Assembly (NCBI GenBank): GCA_030145425.1
Contig: JAQYVO010000119.1
Span: 1-48,692 of the forward strand
DNA: 48,692 bases
Direction of reading: 5' to 3'
Source: Chromatiales bacterium
Lineage (GTDB): Bacteria; Pseudomonadota; Gammaproteobacteria; Chromatiales; Chromatiaceae
Under the pieces are notes generated by a model. The model worked only from the letters and a program-made list of their open reading frames with translations. It made no database searches and was not told the DNA's origin. The position numbers and the translations under genes were made by a program. Shown piece by piece: positions 1 through 9,313 of this stretch; position 1 is the stretch's first letter, and the number at the start of each line of letters is the position of its first letter.

Positions 1-1964
1 AGCGTCATGCCATTTTCCAAATCCGACAGCCTTTCTACGCCTTCCCTAAAGGCGGCGGTCTGAAACGTAGGGCGCGGATCACGCCCCGGCTTTTCGAGTT
101 CGGAGATGATGTCGATAACGGTGGGCAGACCGAACTTCTCGTCTACATAGTCTGCTGGATTCAGCTTTTTCAGGACGGTGCTGTTGCCGACCAGGGAACG
201 GATGTCCAGTTTAGTGTGGTCAATGATCTTTTTGACCACGGTGTAACTTTCGGGGTGCACCGCCGAAGCATCCAGAGGATTATCACCGTTGTGAATACGT
301 AGAAAACCGGCGGCCTGTTCGTAGGCCTTGTTACCCAGACGCGGGATGGCTTTCAGGGTTTTGCGATTTCGATACTGACCCTCCCGATTACGGTACTCGA
401 CAATGTTATCGGCAACTGTCTGATTAATCCCGGCAACCCTGTTCAACAGTGAAGCGGAAGCAGTATTAACATCCACGCCCACACCGTTTACGCAGTCTTC
501 CACCACGGCATCCAGCTTTCTGGCAAGTTGCAGTTGACTGACATCGTGCTGGTACTGTCCTACGCCGATGGATTTCGGTTCGATCTTCACCAACTCGGCC
601 AGTGGGTCCTGCAGGCGGCGGCCAATGGATACGGCACCACGAATGGTCACATCCAGATCCGGAAACTCCCGGGCGGCGGTCTCCGATGCGGAATAAACAG
701 ATGCACCGGCTTCGCTTACCATGACCTTTTGCAGCTTGAGTTCGGGGTGCCGTTTCATCAAATCGCCGCAGAGCTTATCGGTCTCTCGGGATGCGGTGCC
801 GTTGCCGATCGCCAACAGGTCAACATCGTACCTGGCAGCCAATTTCGCCAGCACTGCGATAGACGCATCCCACTGCTTGCGTGGTGCATGGGGAAAAATG
901 GCTGTGGAATCCACGAACTGTCCCGTATTGTCGATGACCGCAATCTTGACCCCTGTGCGCAAGCCCGGATCGAGTCCGATGGCAGCCCTTTGACCGGCCG
1001 GCGCTGAGAGCAACAGGTCCTTCAGGTTACGGGCAAACACCACTATTGCATCATCTTCGGCCCGGCCGCGCAGTTGTGACAACAGTTCGGTCTCCATATG
1101 CATCTGCAGCTTCACGACCCATGCCCAATGCACCACTTCGGCAAGCCATTTATCGGCTGGACGGTTCATATTTCTGATGTTCTCTTTCCGGGCAATAATG
1201 GACTCGCAGGGGTGCGGTGCGCCTTCTTCATGTGGGGCTTCCAGCCGGAGTTGCAGCATCCCCTCTTTGCGACCTCGGAACATGGCCAATGCCCGGTGTG
1301 ATGGCATTTTTCTGATCGCATCCATGTTGTCGAAATAGTCCCTGAATTTCGCACCCTCTGACTCTTTTCCCTCAACTACCGCGGAAACCAGTCGACCCTC
1401 CCGGCCCAGAAAAGAGCGCAACTCCCCAAGCAGATCGGCATTTTCGGCGAAACGTTCCATCAGGATAAACTTTGCGCCATCCAATACGCTCCTGGTATCG
1501 CCGAATGCCTCCTTGAGTTCGCCATCCTGGTGGATGAACTTCCCGGCCTCCCGTTCAGGGTCCAGGGTTGGATCCCCATGCAGGGCATCGGCCAATGGCC
1601 CAATGCCAGCTTCGATAGCGATCTGCCCCTTGGTGCGGCGCTTTTTCTTGTATGGCAGATAGAGGTCCTCTAGCCGGGTTTTTGTATCCGCCCCTGCAAT
1701 CTCTCGCGCCAGCTCCGGCGTAAGCTTGCCCTGTTCCTCAATGATCTTCAGGATCGATGCGCGCCTGTCCTCCAGTTCGCGCAGGTAGGTCAGGCGCTCT
1801 TCCAGTGTGCGCAACTGCGTATCGTCCAGGCCGCCGGTTACCTCTTTCCGGTAGCGTGAAATAAAGGGCACGGTAGCCCCCCCATCAAGAAGAGTAACGG
1901 CGGCCTCTACTTGTCTGACGGCCACCTTGAGTTCATCGGCAATACGTTTATGGATACTGATCAT
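1..1964 (-). CDS. tex: Tex family transcription accessory protein (3' end outside window)
   Basis: Nucleic-acid-binding protein of the Tex/Spt6-like family, cytoplasmic and linked to transcription and RNA stability. The frame stays open from an ATG at 1964 to the window edge, giving about 654 residues. Family members are usually about 770 residues, so only the C-terminal end, where the S1 RNA-binding domain lies, is missing. Visible in order: the Tex N-terminal helical domain (start [13 protein letters not shown], then [15 protein letters not shown]), a YqgF/RNase H-like domain from about residue 325 ([16 protein letters not shown]), and helix-hairpin-helix segments near residue 500 ([20 protein letters not shown]). 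An AGGA ribosome site lies just before the ATG. It is transcribed away from the TonB operon, with no sign of functional linkage to it. Confidence 0.95.
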   Translation of the reverse strand, partial: MISIHKRIADELKVAVRQVEAAVTLLDGGATVPFISRYRKEVTGGLDDTQLRTLEERLTYLRELEDRRASILKIIEEQGKLTPELAREIAGADTKTRLEDLYLPYKKKRRTKGQIAIEAGIGPLADALHGDPTLDPEREAGKFIHQDGELKEAFGDTRSVLDGAKFILMERFAENADLLGELRSFLGREGRLVSAVVEGKESEGAKFRDYFDNMDAIRKMPSHRALAMFRGRKEGMLQLRLEAPHEEGAPHPCESIIARKENIRNMNRPADKWLAEVVHWAWVVKLQMHMETELLSQLRGRAEDDAIVVFARNLKDLLLSAPAGQRAAIGLDPGLRTGVKIAVIDNTGQFVDSTAIFPHAPRKQWDASIAVLAKLAARYDVDLLAIGNGTASRETDKLCGDLMKRHPELKLQKVMVSEAGASVYSASETAAREFPDLDVTIRGAVSIGRRLQDPLAELVKIEPKSIGVGQYQHDVSQLQLARKLDAVVEDCVNGVGVDVNTASASLLNRVAGINQTVADNIVEYRNREGQYRNRKTLKAIPRLGNKAYEQAAGFLRIHNGDNPLDASAVHPESYTVVKKIIDHTKLDIRSLVGNSTVLKKLNPADYVDEKFGLPTVIDIISELEKPGRDPRPTFQTAAFREGVERLSDLENGMT

Positions 1965-2350
1965 GGTTCCTGTATTTCTTACTGATAGCGAATTTGATCG
2001 TGACTATTCGTCGTGAGTTTCCTGGCCGTACTCTAATCTGGAACGTTGTCGACTTGAAGCACTAAAAAGGGTGTGAGTGAAATCTATTCCATCCGACCCC
2101 TTTTCCTCAAACCATCCCCATAGCGCATGTCATTTCGCAAAATAATTGCGGGATATCACACAGCAATTGCGTGGAATAACATAACAATTTGATTTAATTG
2201 ACTATTTTGATCTTGCTCAATTTTGAAACGAATTGGATTGAGTAGGATTCGGCTGTCTATCAGTGGCGGGGCGCACCTTATAAATCAATCCTCGGCACCC
2301 AGATCCACTGAAGGCCCCTGCACCCTAATTACAATAAAAGGCCGTCCTCC
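1965..2350. other. Divergent intergenic region between tex and the TonB operon
   Basis: This 386-base AT-rich gap must hold the tex promoter (minus) and the promoter of the TonB-receptor operon (plus). I see no open frame worth calling. Its best regulatory signal is the FNR-type box at 2207-2220, listed separately. Confidence 0.6.
2207..2220 (+). promoter_or_regulatory. Candidate FNR/Dnr-type operator with aligned -10 element
   Basis: TTGATCTTGCTCAA differs from the FNR-family consensus TTGAT-N4-ATCAA at one position. A -10-like hexamer TAGGAT lies at 2243-2248. A start about seven bases after it (near 2255) puts the box centre at -41.5, the classic class II activator position. FNR or Dnr control of a metal-uptake operon carrying a NapH/NosR-type protein is plausible, but the site was found by eye. 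Confidence 0.5.
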
Positions 2351-4498
2351 ATGAACATCAACAGCTCAAGAAAATACCCGGGGGTTTCCCTGTCGGCAGG
2401 TGTACTGATACTGCTGGCGGGAAGCAGCATCGCGTATGCCGAACAGGGAGAAAAGGCCGAAGAAGCCAAAAAACCTGCAATCGACACTATCAGTGTGACT
2501 GCCACACGCATCGAACGTGCAACCAAAGACGTACCAAAAGCCATCAGCGTGATAGACAGCGAGCAGATTGAAGGGGCGAAAATGATGAACATCAAGGACG
2601 CCATACAGGGCGTTCCCGGCGTTCTGATCGACTCCAAGAACGGCGGCTATGATGTGCGCCTGATTATTCGTGGTGCGGGCCAGAAGGCTAACTACGGGGT
2701 ACGTGAGATCATGGTGCTGCGGGACGGCGTGCCCATGACCGACCCTGACAGCTTTTCCCGCTTCGACTACTTCGACACCCAGGATGTGGAACGCATCGAG
2801 ATTACCAAGGGCCCCGGCTCTCTGTACGGTGCAGGGTCCGCGGGCGGTACGGTTCAGATCATTTCAAAATCGGTATTTGACTCGACCGGCGACCGGATCA
2901 AGGTGGGGGCCGGTAACTTCGGCGCACTGAATCTGAACCTCAGGGTTTCCGGCGATATCAATAACGAGAATGCGATGGCCCTCACCGCATCTCATCGGAG
3001 ATTGGATAACGACTGGCGGCGCTGGAACGAATTCGACACCACCCAGGCAGGCTTGAAGCATGGACTGATGCTGGACGACGGCAGCACCCTGGAGTCCGAG
3101 TTGAGCTATTCGGAAGCCAACCTGCAACTACCCGGGTCGATGAGCGAGGAACAGTACCGGGAGTTCCAGGATACGGGCGAGCAAAACGAAACCCAGGATG
3201 CCTGGAAACACTCCGGCCGCTACTCCAAGATCCTGTTTTTCAATTCCAGGCTGGAGAAGGAGTGGGGGAGCCTGCTGTTCAAGCCCCGTATCTACTACAA
3301 CCACTGGACCCACTTCCATCCGGTCACGGGCAAGATCAATGACAACGATGATGGGACCGATGTGTTCGGCACGGACCTCGAATTCGTCCATAAACACCAG
3401 CTGCTGGGTGAAAGCACCCTGGTCGCCGGTGTAACGGCACGGGTGGAGGATACCGATAATGCGAAGAAGTACGAATACAGGGATGTGGTAACCATCCCTT
3501 TCGGCCCCCAGGCCGGAAGAATCATCGCCACGCTGTCGGATGCCGAGGGCGACCTGATGGAGGTCCAGAGCGCAACCAACTCGCTGTACGGCATCTATTT
3601 TCAGGAGTCTATGACGCCCGCCGACCGCTGGCTGGTGGATGTCAGTTTCCGCTACGACCATTCAAGGTTTGATATCGATACCGATGAAATTACCGCTTTT
3701 GACTACGCCACAGGAAAATACGTGCCGGGTGTCGGTAAATACAAGATCGACAAGACCTTCAACCTCCTCTCCCCTCAGATCGGCGTAAGCTATTCGCTTA
3801 CCCCCGCATTGAATCTGTTCGGCACCATCGCCAGTTCCGACCAGGTACCGTCGGAAAACGAGATCAAGGAGAATCCGGGCCTGGATGCCTCCACCGCCAC
3901 CAACTTCGAAGTAGGCCTGAAGGGACGCAGCGGCCGCTGGTCCTACGATACCTCGGTCTACTACACCAACGTCGACGACGAAATCGTCCCCATCCTGCTT
4001 GATAGCCACACGTCATTCCAGAATGCAGGCCAAACCAAGAAGAAGGGCTTCGAATTCGCCGGCGACTACGAAGTCATCCAATGGCTGCGCCTGGGCGGCA
4101 GTTATGCCTACAGCGACTACACCTACGACGATTTTACCGAGCTGGTCAACGGCAAACCGGTTGACCGCTCCGGCAACCAGATGCCCTTCGTACCCCGACA
4201 TCAGTACAGCCTGTTTGCGGACTACCGCCATCCCAAGGGTTTCAAGGCAAGGGTGCAGGCCAACTCCTGGGGCCCGTACTACATGGATATAGCGAACACC
4301 GAAAAATACGATGGCTACGATTTTGTCACCAATCTGTCACTGGCCTACGAAACTGGCCCACACACTGTCTCGCTCAATGTCGACAACCTGTTTGACAAGC
4401 TTTACGCCACTGAGGTGAAGAAAGATGCCCGCGGCAAGAAGTACTATTCTGCGGCGACCCCGCGGGCTGCCATGATCACCTACAGTTTGGCCTTCTGA
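2351..4498 (+). CDS. TonB-dependent outer-membrane receptor
   Basis: Gated outer-membrane barrel for a scarce ligand (metal chelate, haem or cobalamin class), powered by TonB-ExbB-ExbD. The 715 residues begin with a signal peptide ending near residue 30 (IAYAEQ). A TonB-box-like DTISVTATR follows, then a plug domain (about 50-165: IEGAKMMNIKDAIQGVPGV, then VERIEITKGPGSLYGAGSAG) and a 22-strand-type barrel ending in a terminal phenylalanine (ITYSLAF). The size is normal for the family. It is first in a seven-gene run that encodes its own energising complex at the far end, which is unusual because these complexes are mostly shared. No ligand-specific motif is recognisable; iron and copper are both possible from the redox neighbours. 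Confidence 0.93.
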   Translation: MNINSSRKYPGVSLSAGVLILLAGSSIAYAEQGEKAEEAKKPAIDTISVTATRIERATKDVPKAISVIDSEQIEGAKMMNIKDAIQGVPGVLIDSKNGGYDVRLIIRGAGQKANYGVREIMVLRDGVPMTDPDSFSRFDYFDTQDVERIEITKGPGSLYGAGSAGGTVQIISKSVFDSTGDRIKVGAGNFGALNLNLRVSGDINNENAMALTASHRRLDNDWRRWNEFDTTQAGLKHGLMLDDGSTLESELSYSEANLQLPGSMSEEQYREFQDTGEQNETQDAWKHSGRYSKILFFNSRLEKEWGSLLFKPRIYYNHWTHFHPVTGKINDNDDGTDVFGTDLEFVHKHQLLGESTLVAGVTARVEDTDNAKKYEYRDVVTIPFGPQAGRIIATLSDAEGDLMEVQSATNSLYGIYFQESMTPADRWLVDVSFRYDHSRFDIDTDEITAFDYATGKYVPGVGKYKIDKTFNLLSPQIGVSYSLTPALNLFGTIASSDQVPSENEIKENPGLDASTATNFEVGLKGRSGRWSYDTSVYYTNVDDEIVPILLDSHTSFQNAGQTKKKGFEFAGDYEVIQWLRLGGSYAYSDYTYDDFTELVNGKPVDRSGNQMPFVPRHQYSLFADYRHPKGFKARVQANSWGPYYMDIANTEKYDGYDFVTNLSLAYETGPHTVSLNVDNLFDKLYATEVKKDARGKKYYSAATPRAAMITYSLAF

Positions 4499-4510
4499 CG
4501 GGGAGATCCG

Positions 4511-5323
4511 ATGAACGCAAACATCTATCCTGCAGCCTTCGTTCTGATGTTCTGTTTCATGATGCCAGCTCCGGATGTAGTCGCCCAGACCGCGGCCAAA
4601 CCTGGGTCCGGGCCTGAGCATACTGCCGAACAGCATCGCCGTGGTCCCAAGAAAATAGCACTGACTGACAGCAAAGGGGCTGTCGCACGGTTGTGGAAAC
4701 CGGACCTGACCACCCTGCCACTGACAGTGGAGCACGGTAACATCACCCTGCCCCGTACCGGTGTCGATAACTACCACGCGGTGGTCGTTGAGAAAGACAG
4801 GGTTGATCTGAAAGAGGTGCTCATCCGTTATGAGTATATGCACGGTAAACCCAGCGGTCACAGCACCAGCGAACTGACCGCTGCTGAAAAAACGCCCTTC
4901 GAGATCGTTCCGGACCCGGTTCCCCGGGAGCACCAGCACTACCGCTCCGATCAGCGCTGGAGGTTTTTCCTGCGCTTCAAAGGCACCCCGGCAGCCGGTA
5001 TCCCGGTGACCCTTGAGACCAGCCATGGGACCCGTGTGAACGCCGTCAGCGACAGCGAAGGGGAATTCAGTCTGCACATCCCGGACGACTTCCCTGATCT
5101 CAAGGAAGGAGAGCGGGATAAACGCACCGCGGAGTTCAGCATCAGCGCTGAAACGAAAGACAATGGAATCCTTTACCGGACCATGCTCAGCGCAGAGTAT
5201 CGGGTCAACCCCAGCCACTGGCAATCCTCTGGGCTGGGCGTGGCCGTCACCGGATTCGGCATGCTGGCGGGCGTACTTTTGGGCAGCATCGGATTAACTG
5301 AAACAAAGAGGAAGGCGCGATGA
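4511..5323 (+). CDS. Periplasmic protein with C-terminal membrane anchor, function unknown
   Basis: 270 residues with a signal peptide (about 1-25, cleavage near VVAQ), a hydrophilic beta-rich body and a C-terminal hydrophobic segment (about 245-262) followed by basic residues (ETKRKAR). It should therefore be tethered to the inner membrane and face the periplasm. The segment around 165-200 (GTPAAGIPVTLETSHGTRV, SDSEGEFSLHIP) resembles carboxypeptidase-regulatory or DUF4198-like Ig folds found near nickel, cobalt and other metal transporters. Many histidines (HRR, HGKPSGH, EHQHY) could bind metal. It follows the receptor by 12 bases with a GGGAG ribosome site and overlaps the next gene by ATGA. 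A periplasmic metal or chelate handler is an inference; I do not recognise a named family with certainty. Confidence 0.7.
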   Translation: MNANIYPAAFVLMFCFMMPAPDVVAQTAAKPGSGPEHTAEQHRRGPKKIALTDSKGAVARLWKPDLTTLPLTVEHGNITLPRTGVDNYHAVVVEKDRVDLKEVLIRYEYMHGKPSGHSTSELTAAEKTPFEIVPDPVPREHQHYRSDQRWRFFLRFKGTPAAGIPVTLETSHGTRVNAVSDSEGEFSLHIPDDFPDLKEGERDKRTAEFSISAETKDNGILYRTMLSAEYRVNPSHWQSSGLGVAVTGFGMLAGVLLGSIGLTETKRKAR

Positions 5324-6375
5324 ATCCGATGAAAAACCTTTCGGTCATCCGAAAACTGGTGCAGATCACTGCCTTCATCTTTTTCGTATATGGCGGCACG
5401 CTCACCGGCTACTACCTGGCAGACAAGGTCACCGGCGCCCTGCCCGCACTGAGTTGCGCCTATGACATGCAGGGTTCGGATCTCTGCACCCTGATCCCTT
5501 TTCAGCACCAGATGGACCACCGTCTCGGCGAGGCGATCGCCGGCGGCGGCAATCTGATGATGGGTCTGATGCCCACCCTGATCACCCTGGGCACCTTCCT
5601 GATCCTGTTCGTCTTTTTGAACAAGGCTTTCTGCGGCTGGATCTGTCCCCTGGGCACATTTCAGGAGCTGCTGCACAACCTGGGTCAGAAACTGGGGCTG
5701 AGACGACGGGAATCCCTCGACCAGGGGCTGGTACATCGCATGCGACCGGTAAAGTGGTTGATCCTGCTGCTTCTGGTGTTCGGGTTTCCCTTGATGACCG
5801 GCATCGGCTGGGTCAATCACGACCTGGGGGATCCTTTCTGCAGGATCTGCCCGAGCCGCATTCTCACCACCCTGGCCACCGGGGACAGCAGTCAGCTCTA
5901 TCTGGACAACGCCAACACCACCACCCTGGTGCTCTCGCTGATCGCAGACTTTATGTTTGGTCTGATGATCGCCCTGTCGCTAACCATACGCCAGCCCTTC
6001 TGCCGCACCTGCCCGATGCTGGCCCTGCATGCAGTCTTCCGCAAACTGGGGCTGTTGCGCCTGGTGAAGAACGCGACGCCCCGCTGCGACAGATGCGGTC
6101 TCTGCGCCAAGGCCTGCCCAATGGATATCAGTGAGATCCACACCGAGATGCAGAGGCGGGACGTCACCTTCGAGGACTGCACCCTCTGCGGCCGGTGTGT
6201 CGAATTCTGTCCGTACAAGGATGTGTTGCAGCTGAAATATGCCATGATTCCGGTGTTCTCTGCCGATCCGGCCTATTTCAAGCCGCGCAAAAGGGCCCAG
6301 CGCAACTGGGAGCAGAACAGCCTCCTTTCGATACTGAAGAGTGGCCATGCCACTCTGAAGCCAAAGCAGTCATGA
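5320..6375 (+). CDS. NapH/NosR/CcoG-type membrane 4Fe-4S protein
   Basis: Polytopic inner-membrane iron-sulfur protein that probably moves quinol-derived electrons across or along the membrane. In its 351 residues I see an N-terminal TM segment (about 10-32), further TM segments (about 80-105, 145-165 and 205-228) and the NosR/NapH-type CxxxCP motifs CGWICPLG, CRICPS and CRTCPM. Two ferredoxin clusters follow: CDRCGLCAKACPM and CTLCGRCVEFCPY. It overlaps both neighbours by four bases. No nitrate or nitrous oxide reductase genes are nearby. The context with a TonB receptor suggests reduction of an imported metal or its carrier, or electron supply to the next gene product. That role is inference; the family call is firm. 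Confidence 0.88.
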   Translation: MNPMKNLSVIRKLVQITAFIFFVYGGTLTGYYLADKVTGALPALSCAYDMQGSDLCTLIPFQHQMDHRLGEAIAGGGNLMMGLMPTLITLGTFLILFVFLNKAFCGWICPLGTFQELLHNLGQKLGLRRRESLDQGLVHRMRPVKWLILLLLVFGFPLMTGIGWVNHDLGDPFCRICPSRILTTLATGDSSQLYLDNANTTTLVLSLIADFMFGLMIALSLTIRQPFCRTCPMLALHAVFRKLGLLRLVKNATPRCDRCGLCAKACPMDISEIHTEMQRRDVTFEDCTLCGRCVEFCPYKDVLQLKYAMIPVFSADPAYFKPRKRAQRNWEQNSLLSILKSGHATLKPKQS

Positions 6376-7076
6376 TGCCCCTGGAACCGGTCACGCTCAG
6401 CTTCAGTGCCGCGCTGCTGCTGGGCCTGAGCTTCGGCTCCGGCCCCTGCAACATCGCCTGCCTGCCCTATCTGGGCCCGGTATTCATGACCAGCAGTGAG
6501 GGGATTCGAGGTTCATGGCGCACCCTGCTCCCCTTCTCACTGGGAAGGCTGACCGGATACGCCCTGCTCGGCGCCGGCGCCGGTGTGGCAGGTCTGTTCG
6601 TTCAATACTGGATTGCCGGCCCGTGGGTCCGCTGGCTGCTGGGGGCTGCCACCATCCTGGTGGCCCTTTCCATTCTCCGGCGACAGCGCTGTACACCTGC
6701 CGCCTGCGGGCATCCACAGGACAAGAAAACAGTTGAGGTTGAAATCACCGGGAAGCCTGGTCCTCACAAGGCCATGCTACCGGGAGGCCTCTTTCTGATG
6801 GGTACAGGCATGGCGCTCAATCCCTGTGCGCCACTGACCACGGTAATACTGGCAGCAGCTACCACCGCAAGCGCCCTGGCCGGACTCTCCCTGGGCCTCG
6901 GCTTCGGTCTGGGCGCAGTGATACTGCCCACCTTGATCTTTGCCCTGGGGGTTGCCCACTTTGGCAGCCAGGTCCGGGAACACCTGGGCCAATGGCGCCG
7001 CACCCTGGAAAATGCCAGTGTCGGATTACTGCTGCTGCTTGGAACAGGAACCGCACTGGGGTGGATAGCGCCATGA
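6372..7076 (+). CDS. DsbD_2 / TauE-SafE-like membrane protein
   Basis: 234-residue integral membrane protein of the group annotated as sulfite exporter TauE/SafE, UreH-like or DsbD_2. It resembles the CcdA/DsbD transmembrane electron carriers. About six TM segments fall in two halves. Each half begins with a Pro-Cys element, GPCNIACLP near residue 18 and NPCAPLTT near residue 147, the pattern of the paired cysteines in CcdA-type thiol carriers. A short cytoplasmic loop is also Cys-containing (RRQRCTPAACGH). Start is the ATG overlapping the previous stop (ATGA), and it overlaps exbB the same way. Next to a 4Fe-4S membrane protein it could pass reducing power to the periplasm or export a metal. 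The substrate is not deducible here. Confidence 0.8.
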   Translation: MMPLEPVTLSFSAALLLGLSFGSGPCNIACLPYLGPVFMTSSEGIRGSWRTLLPFSLGRLTGYALLGAGAGVAGLFVQYWIAGPWVRWLLGAATILVALSILRRQRCTPAACGHPQDKKTVEVEITGKPGPHKAMLPGGLFLMGTGMALNPCAPLTTVILAAATTASALAGLSLGLGFGLGAVILPTLIFALGVAHFGSQVREHLGQWRRTLENASVGLLLLLGTGTALGWIAP

Positions 7077-7732
7077 ATCTCATCGATCTCCTGCACAAAG
7101 GCGGACCCGTGATCTGGGTCCTTGCAGCCTACTCTTCCATTGGCCTGGCCATCGTTCTCGAGCGCTACCTTCTATTCATGAGACTGCGTCGACTCCCCAG
7201 GCACTTTGCCAGTCAGCTCAATCACCTGCTTGATCAACCGGACGCAGAAAAGCGGGTTTCGGGTCTGAAAGGGCCTGAGGCGCATGTCATTCAGGCAATG
7301 GTCGAGGCCGACCGCCAGGGCGTGAAGGATCTTCAGAATGTCGGAGCCCGGGTCTGCGCCCAGGAACAGCAGCGCATGGAATTTGGACTGCCCACTCTCG
7401 GCATCCTGGGGAACACCGCCCCGCTGCTGGGCCTGCTGGGCACCATTACCGGCATGATCAAGGCCTTCATGGTAATCGAGGAGGCGGGAGGCAAGGTGGA
7501 CGCCCAGGCACTGGCTGGCGGCATCTGGGAGGCGATGATCACAACCGGGGTGGGCCTGACTGTCGCCATCCCGCTGGTGATACTGCTCCACTTTCTGGAA
7601 GGTGCGGTGGACCGGCGCGGGCAGTCAATGCAGAGCTGTAGCGCACTGCTGCTGGAACGTCGATCGAGAAGCTGTCTGCCGGAAGCCGAGCAACAGCCCC
7701 AGCAGTGGGAGAAGGTGACCAATGGGCTTTGA
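7073..7732 (+). CDS. exbB: ExbB/TolQ/MotA family proton channel protein
   Basis: 219-residue inner-membrane protein of the ExbB class, which forms the proton-driven motor with ExbD to energise TonB. TM1 is near residues 13-33 (VIWVLAAYSSIGLAIVLERY). The conserved pair TM2/TM3 lies near residues 107-180, with the family signature GILGNTAPLLGLLGTITGMI and GIWEAMITTGVGLTVAIP. It is short and has no extended periplasmic N-terminus, so it is the simple ExbB type. Start is the ATGA-overlap ATG at 7073; longer upstream frames belong to the preceding gene. It overlaps exbD by 11 bases. Confidence 0.93.
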   Translation: MNLIDLLHKGGPVIWVLAAYSSIGLAIVLERYLLFMRLRRLPRHFASQLNHLLDQPDAEKRVSGLKGPEAHVIQAMVEADRQGVKDLQNVGARVCAQEQQRMEFGLPTLGILGNTAPLLGLLGTITGMIKAFMVIEEAGGKVDAQALAGGIWEAMITTGVGLTVAIPLVILLHFLEGAVDRRGQSMQSCSALLLERRSRSCLPEAEQQPQQWEKVTNGL

Positions 7733-8123
7733 ACGGCGACGGCGTGCCAGTTCCGTACTCAATCTGACGCCTCTTATTGATATCGTTTTTCTGCTGCTGG
7801 TCTTCTTCATGCTGACCTCCCACTTCATCGAGGATCAGGCGATCGACGTCGACCTGCCCAAAGCAAAAAATGGCAACGAGGCCATTGAAAGGGAGTATGT
7901 CGAGGTCGTCGTCAATTCAAATGGCGAACTCCTTGTCGATGGCAAAGAGGTTCAGCTGGAGCATCTCGAGGAGACCCTCAGAGGAGCCTTGCACGCACCT
8001 GAAACAAGGTTCGTGCGACTTCGAGGCGACCATGAGGCCCGACTGGGCCTGGCCGTATCCGTTATCGATGCCGCCCGGGCCGCTGGCGCCGAATCACTGG
8101 ACATTCTCACCCGGCAACCATGA
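7722..8123 (+). CDS. exbD: ExbD/TolR biopolymer transport protein
   Basis: 133 residues: short cytoplasmic N-terminus, one TM helix (about 16-38, [19 protein letters not shown]) and a periplasmic domain. The aspartate in LIDIVFLLL is the conserved proton-carrying residue of ExbD/TolR. The gene is nested between exbB and tonB with overlaps of 11 and 4 bases, so the three products are probably made in step. Confidence 0.95.
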   Translation: MGFERRRRASSVLNLTPLIDIVFLLLVFFMLTSHFIEDQAIDVDLPKAKNGNEAIEREYVEVVVNSNGELLVDGKEVQLEHLEETLRGALHAPETRFVRLRGDHEARLGLAVSVIDAARAAGAESLDILTRQP

Positions 8124-8788
8124 GACTCAGCAGGGGGGGTTGGTGGTTTCTGGCCATCACACTGTCGGTAACGATCCACGGACTGCTTTTTCTCAATCTG
8201 TCCAAGCGCAAACTGCTGGCCTCCCCGATAGAAAGCCAACCCGTTGAATTGGCCCATGTAAGTCTCACTTTTCTGAAGCCACTGCCTCAGCCTCCTGAGC
8301 CTGAGCCCGAGCCCGAACCCGAGCCCGAACCCGAGCCCGAGCCCGAACCCGAGCCCGAGCCCGAACCCGAACCCGCACCCGAGCCAAAACCCAAACCCAA
8401 ACCCGAGCCCAAACCCGAGCCCAAGCCCAAGCCTGTGGCACCGATGCCACCTCCCCCAGTGCCATCCCAGAGACAGAATCCACCTGAAAAACCGGTGAGT
8501 AAGGCAGAGCTCAGAGATCGATACCTGGCCGCCCTGCTGGCGCGCATCGAGAAACGCAAGTCCTACCCCAAAGCTGCGCGGCGACGTGCCATCGAAGGAG
8601 CGGTCACGGTTTCATTCACCGTGAACTGTGACGGCTCCATCGGTGAGGTCAACATTCAGAAAGGGCATAAGCTATTGAAGCGTTCTGCGGCTAAAGCCAT
8701 CCATCTGGCCCAGCCCTTTCCGCAACTGCCGGTGGAGGTCAAGTGTCCGCTTCCGGTCAACTATGCCATGGCCTTTGAGTTGCAATGA
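8120..8788 (+). CDS. tonB: TonB energy-transducing protein with long Pro-Glu/Pro-Lys spacer
   Basis: 222-residue TonB. A TM anchor lies near residues 8-26. A periplasm-spanning spacer of nearly pure Pro-Glu then Pro-Lys dipeptides covers about residues 57-110. The C-terminal TonB domain (about 135-222) has the hallmark [18 protein letters not shown]. The acidic-then-basic order is the usual rigid spacer design. It is last in the operon, and its stop is followed by a 525-base gap with a strong terminator. Presumably this TonB is dedicated to the receptor encoded at the operon's start, though it may serve others. Confidence 0.94.
   Translation: MRLSRGGWWFLAITLSVTIHGLLFLNLSKRKLLASPIESQPVELAHVSLTFLKPLPQPPEPEPEPEPEPEPEPEPEPEPEPEPEPAPEPKPKPKPEPKPEPKPKPVAPMPPPPVPSQRQNPPEKPVSKAELRDRYLAALLARIEKRKSYPKAARRRAIEGAVTVSFTVNCDGSIGEVNIQKGHKLLKRSAAKAIHLAQPFPQLPVEVKCPLPVNYAMAFELQ
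8294..8434 (+). repeat. Hexanucleotide-type tandem repeat inside tonB
   Basis: A run of CCCGAG/CCCGAA units (Pro-Glu), passing into CCCAAA/CCCAAG/CCCGAG units (Pro-Lys/Pro-Glu). The near-identical units make this prone to slippage that would change spacer length in steps of two residues without breaking the frame. Confidence 0.9.
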
Positions 8789-9313
8789 CTTGCGGAGATC
8801 CCACTTCATGTGGCCGGCTGACATTCTACTAATCGATCATGAAAAGCCTTGCTTCAGTCAATAAGAGATAATCGCCGCAAGCCAGCGAGATAGTGCTCAC
8901 TGCGATCCGGGCTAGCGTAAGGTTTCCAGGAGGCTTTCATGGTAATAAATCCGGGGCGCAAACGATCACATTCCTCTAGAGCAATCTGAGCTTTAGAAAA
9001 ATGATCAAGTGGCTTAAAGCAAGATCAAAACCGCTTTCCTTTGGGCGGATAAGCTAGCCTTCTGATGCTTGCCAACTGCCCCGCCGTGATTCAACATGGC
9101 GGGGCTTTTTTTGTGTCAGTTTTTTTCAGATTACGGCTGATGACTTCATTAACCATAGCAAGAGATTTATTCGGGGACTGGGTTTAGTTATATACTCAAG
9201 ATTCATTAGGCCAGAAAACAGACTAGGTAGCGATACCATCCGCCAGATACATACAGCTCATCTGATGCTTCAAATATTCTCACCAATTCAAGCTCCTATG
9301 GAGCAAGTTAGGT
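8789..9313. other. Intergenic region between tonB and the SulP gene
   Basis: 525 bases without a credible gene. It contains a strong intrinsic terminator at 9078-9112, far (about 290 bases) from the tonB stop. A short non-coding transcript could therefore lie upstream of it. A TATACT hexamer at 9191-9196 may be the -10 of the SulP gene. Otherwise I see nothing firm. Confidence 0.5.
9078..9112 (+). terminator. Rho-independent terminator
   Basis: Perfect eight-base stem GCCCCGCC / GGCGGGGC, extended by three more pairs around a six-base loop, followed by seven Ts. It ends either a long tonB 3' UTR or a separate small RNA. Confidence 0.88.

Noticed and set aside
528-1375. Several open frames of 60-160 codons on both strands
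   Set aside because: They lie inside tex, whose continuous minus-strand frame and family motifs explain the region.
5320-7076. A nitrate or nitrous oxide reductase cluster (nap/nos)
   Set aside because: Only the membrane 4Fe-4S family is shared; no catalytic subunit or maturation gene is present.
8265-8559. Open frames antisense to tonB with Gly-Ser or Arg-Ala/Val repeats
   Set aside because: They are the reverse reading of the CCCGAG repeat and lack ribosome sites.
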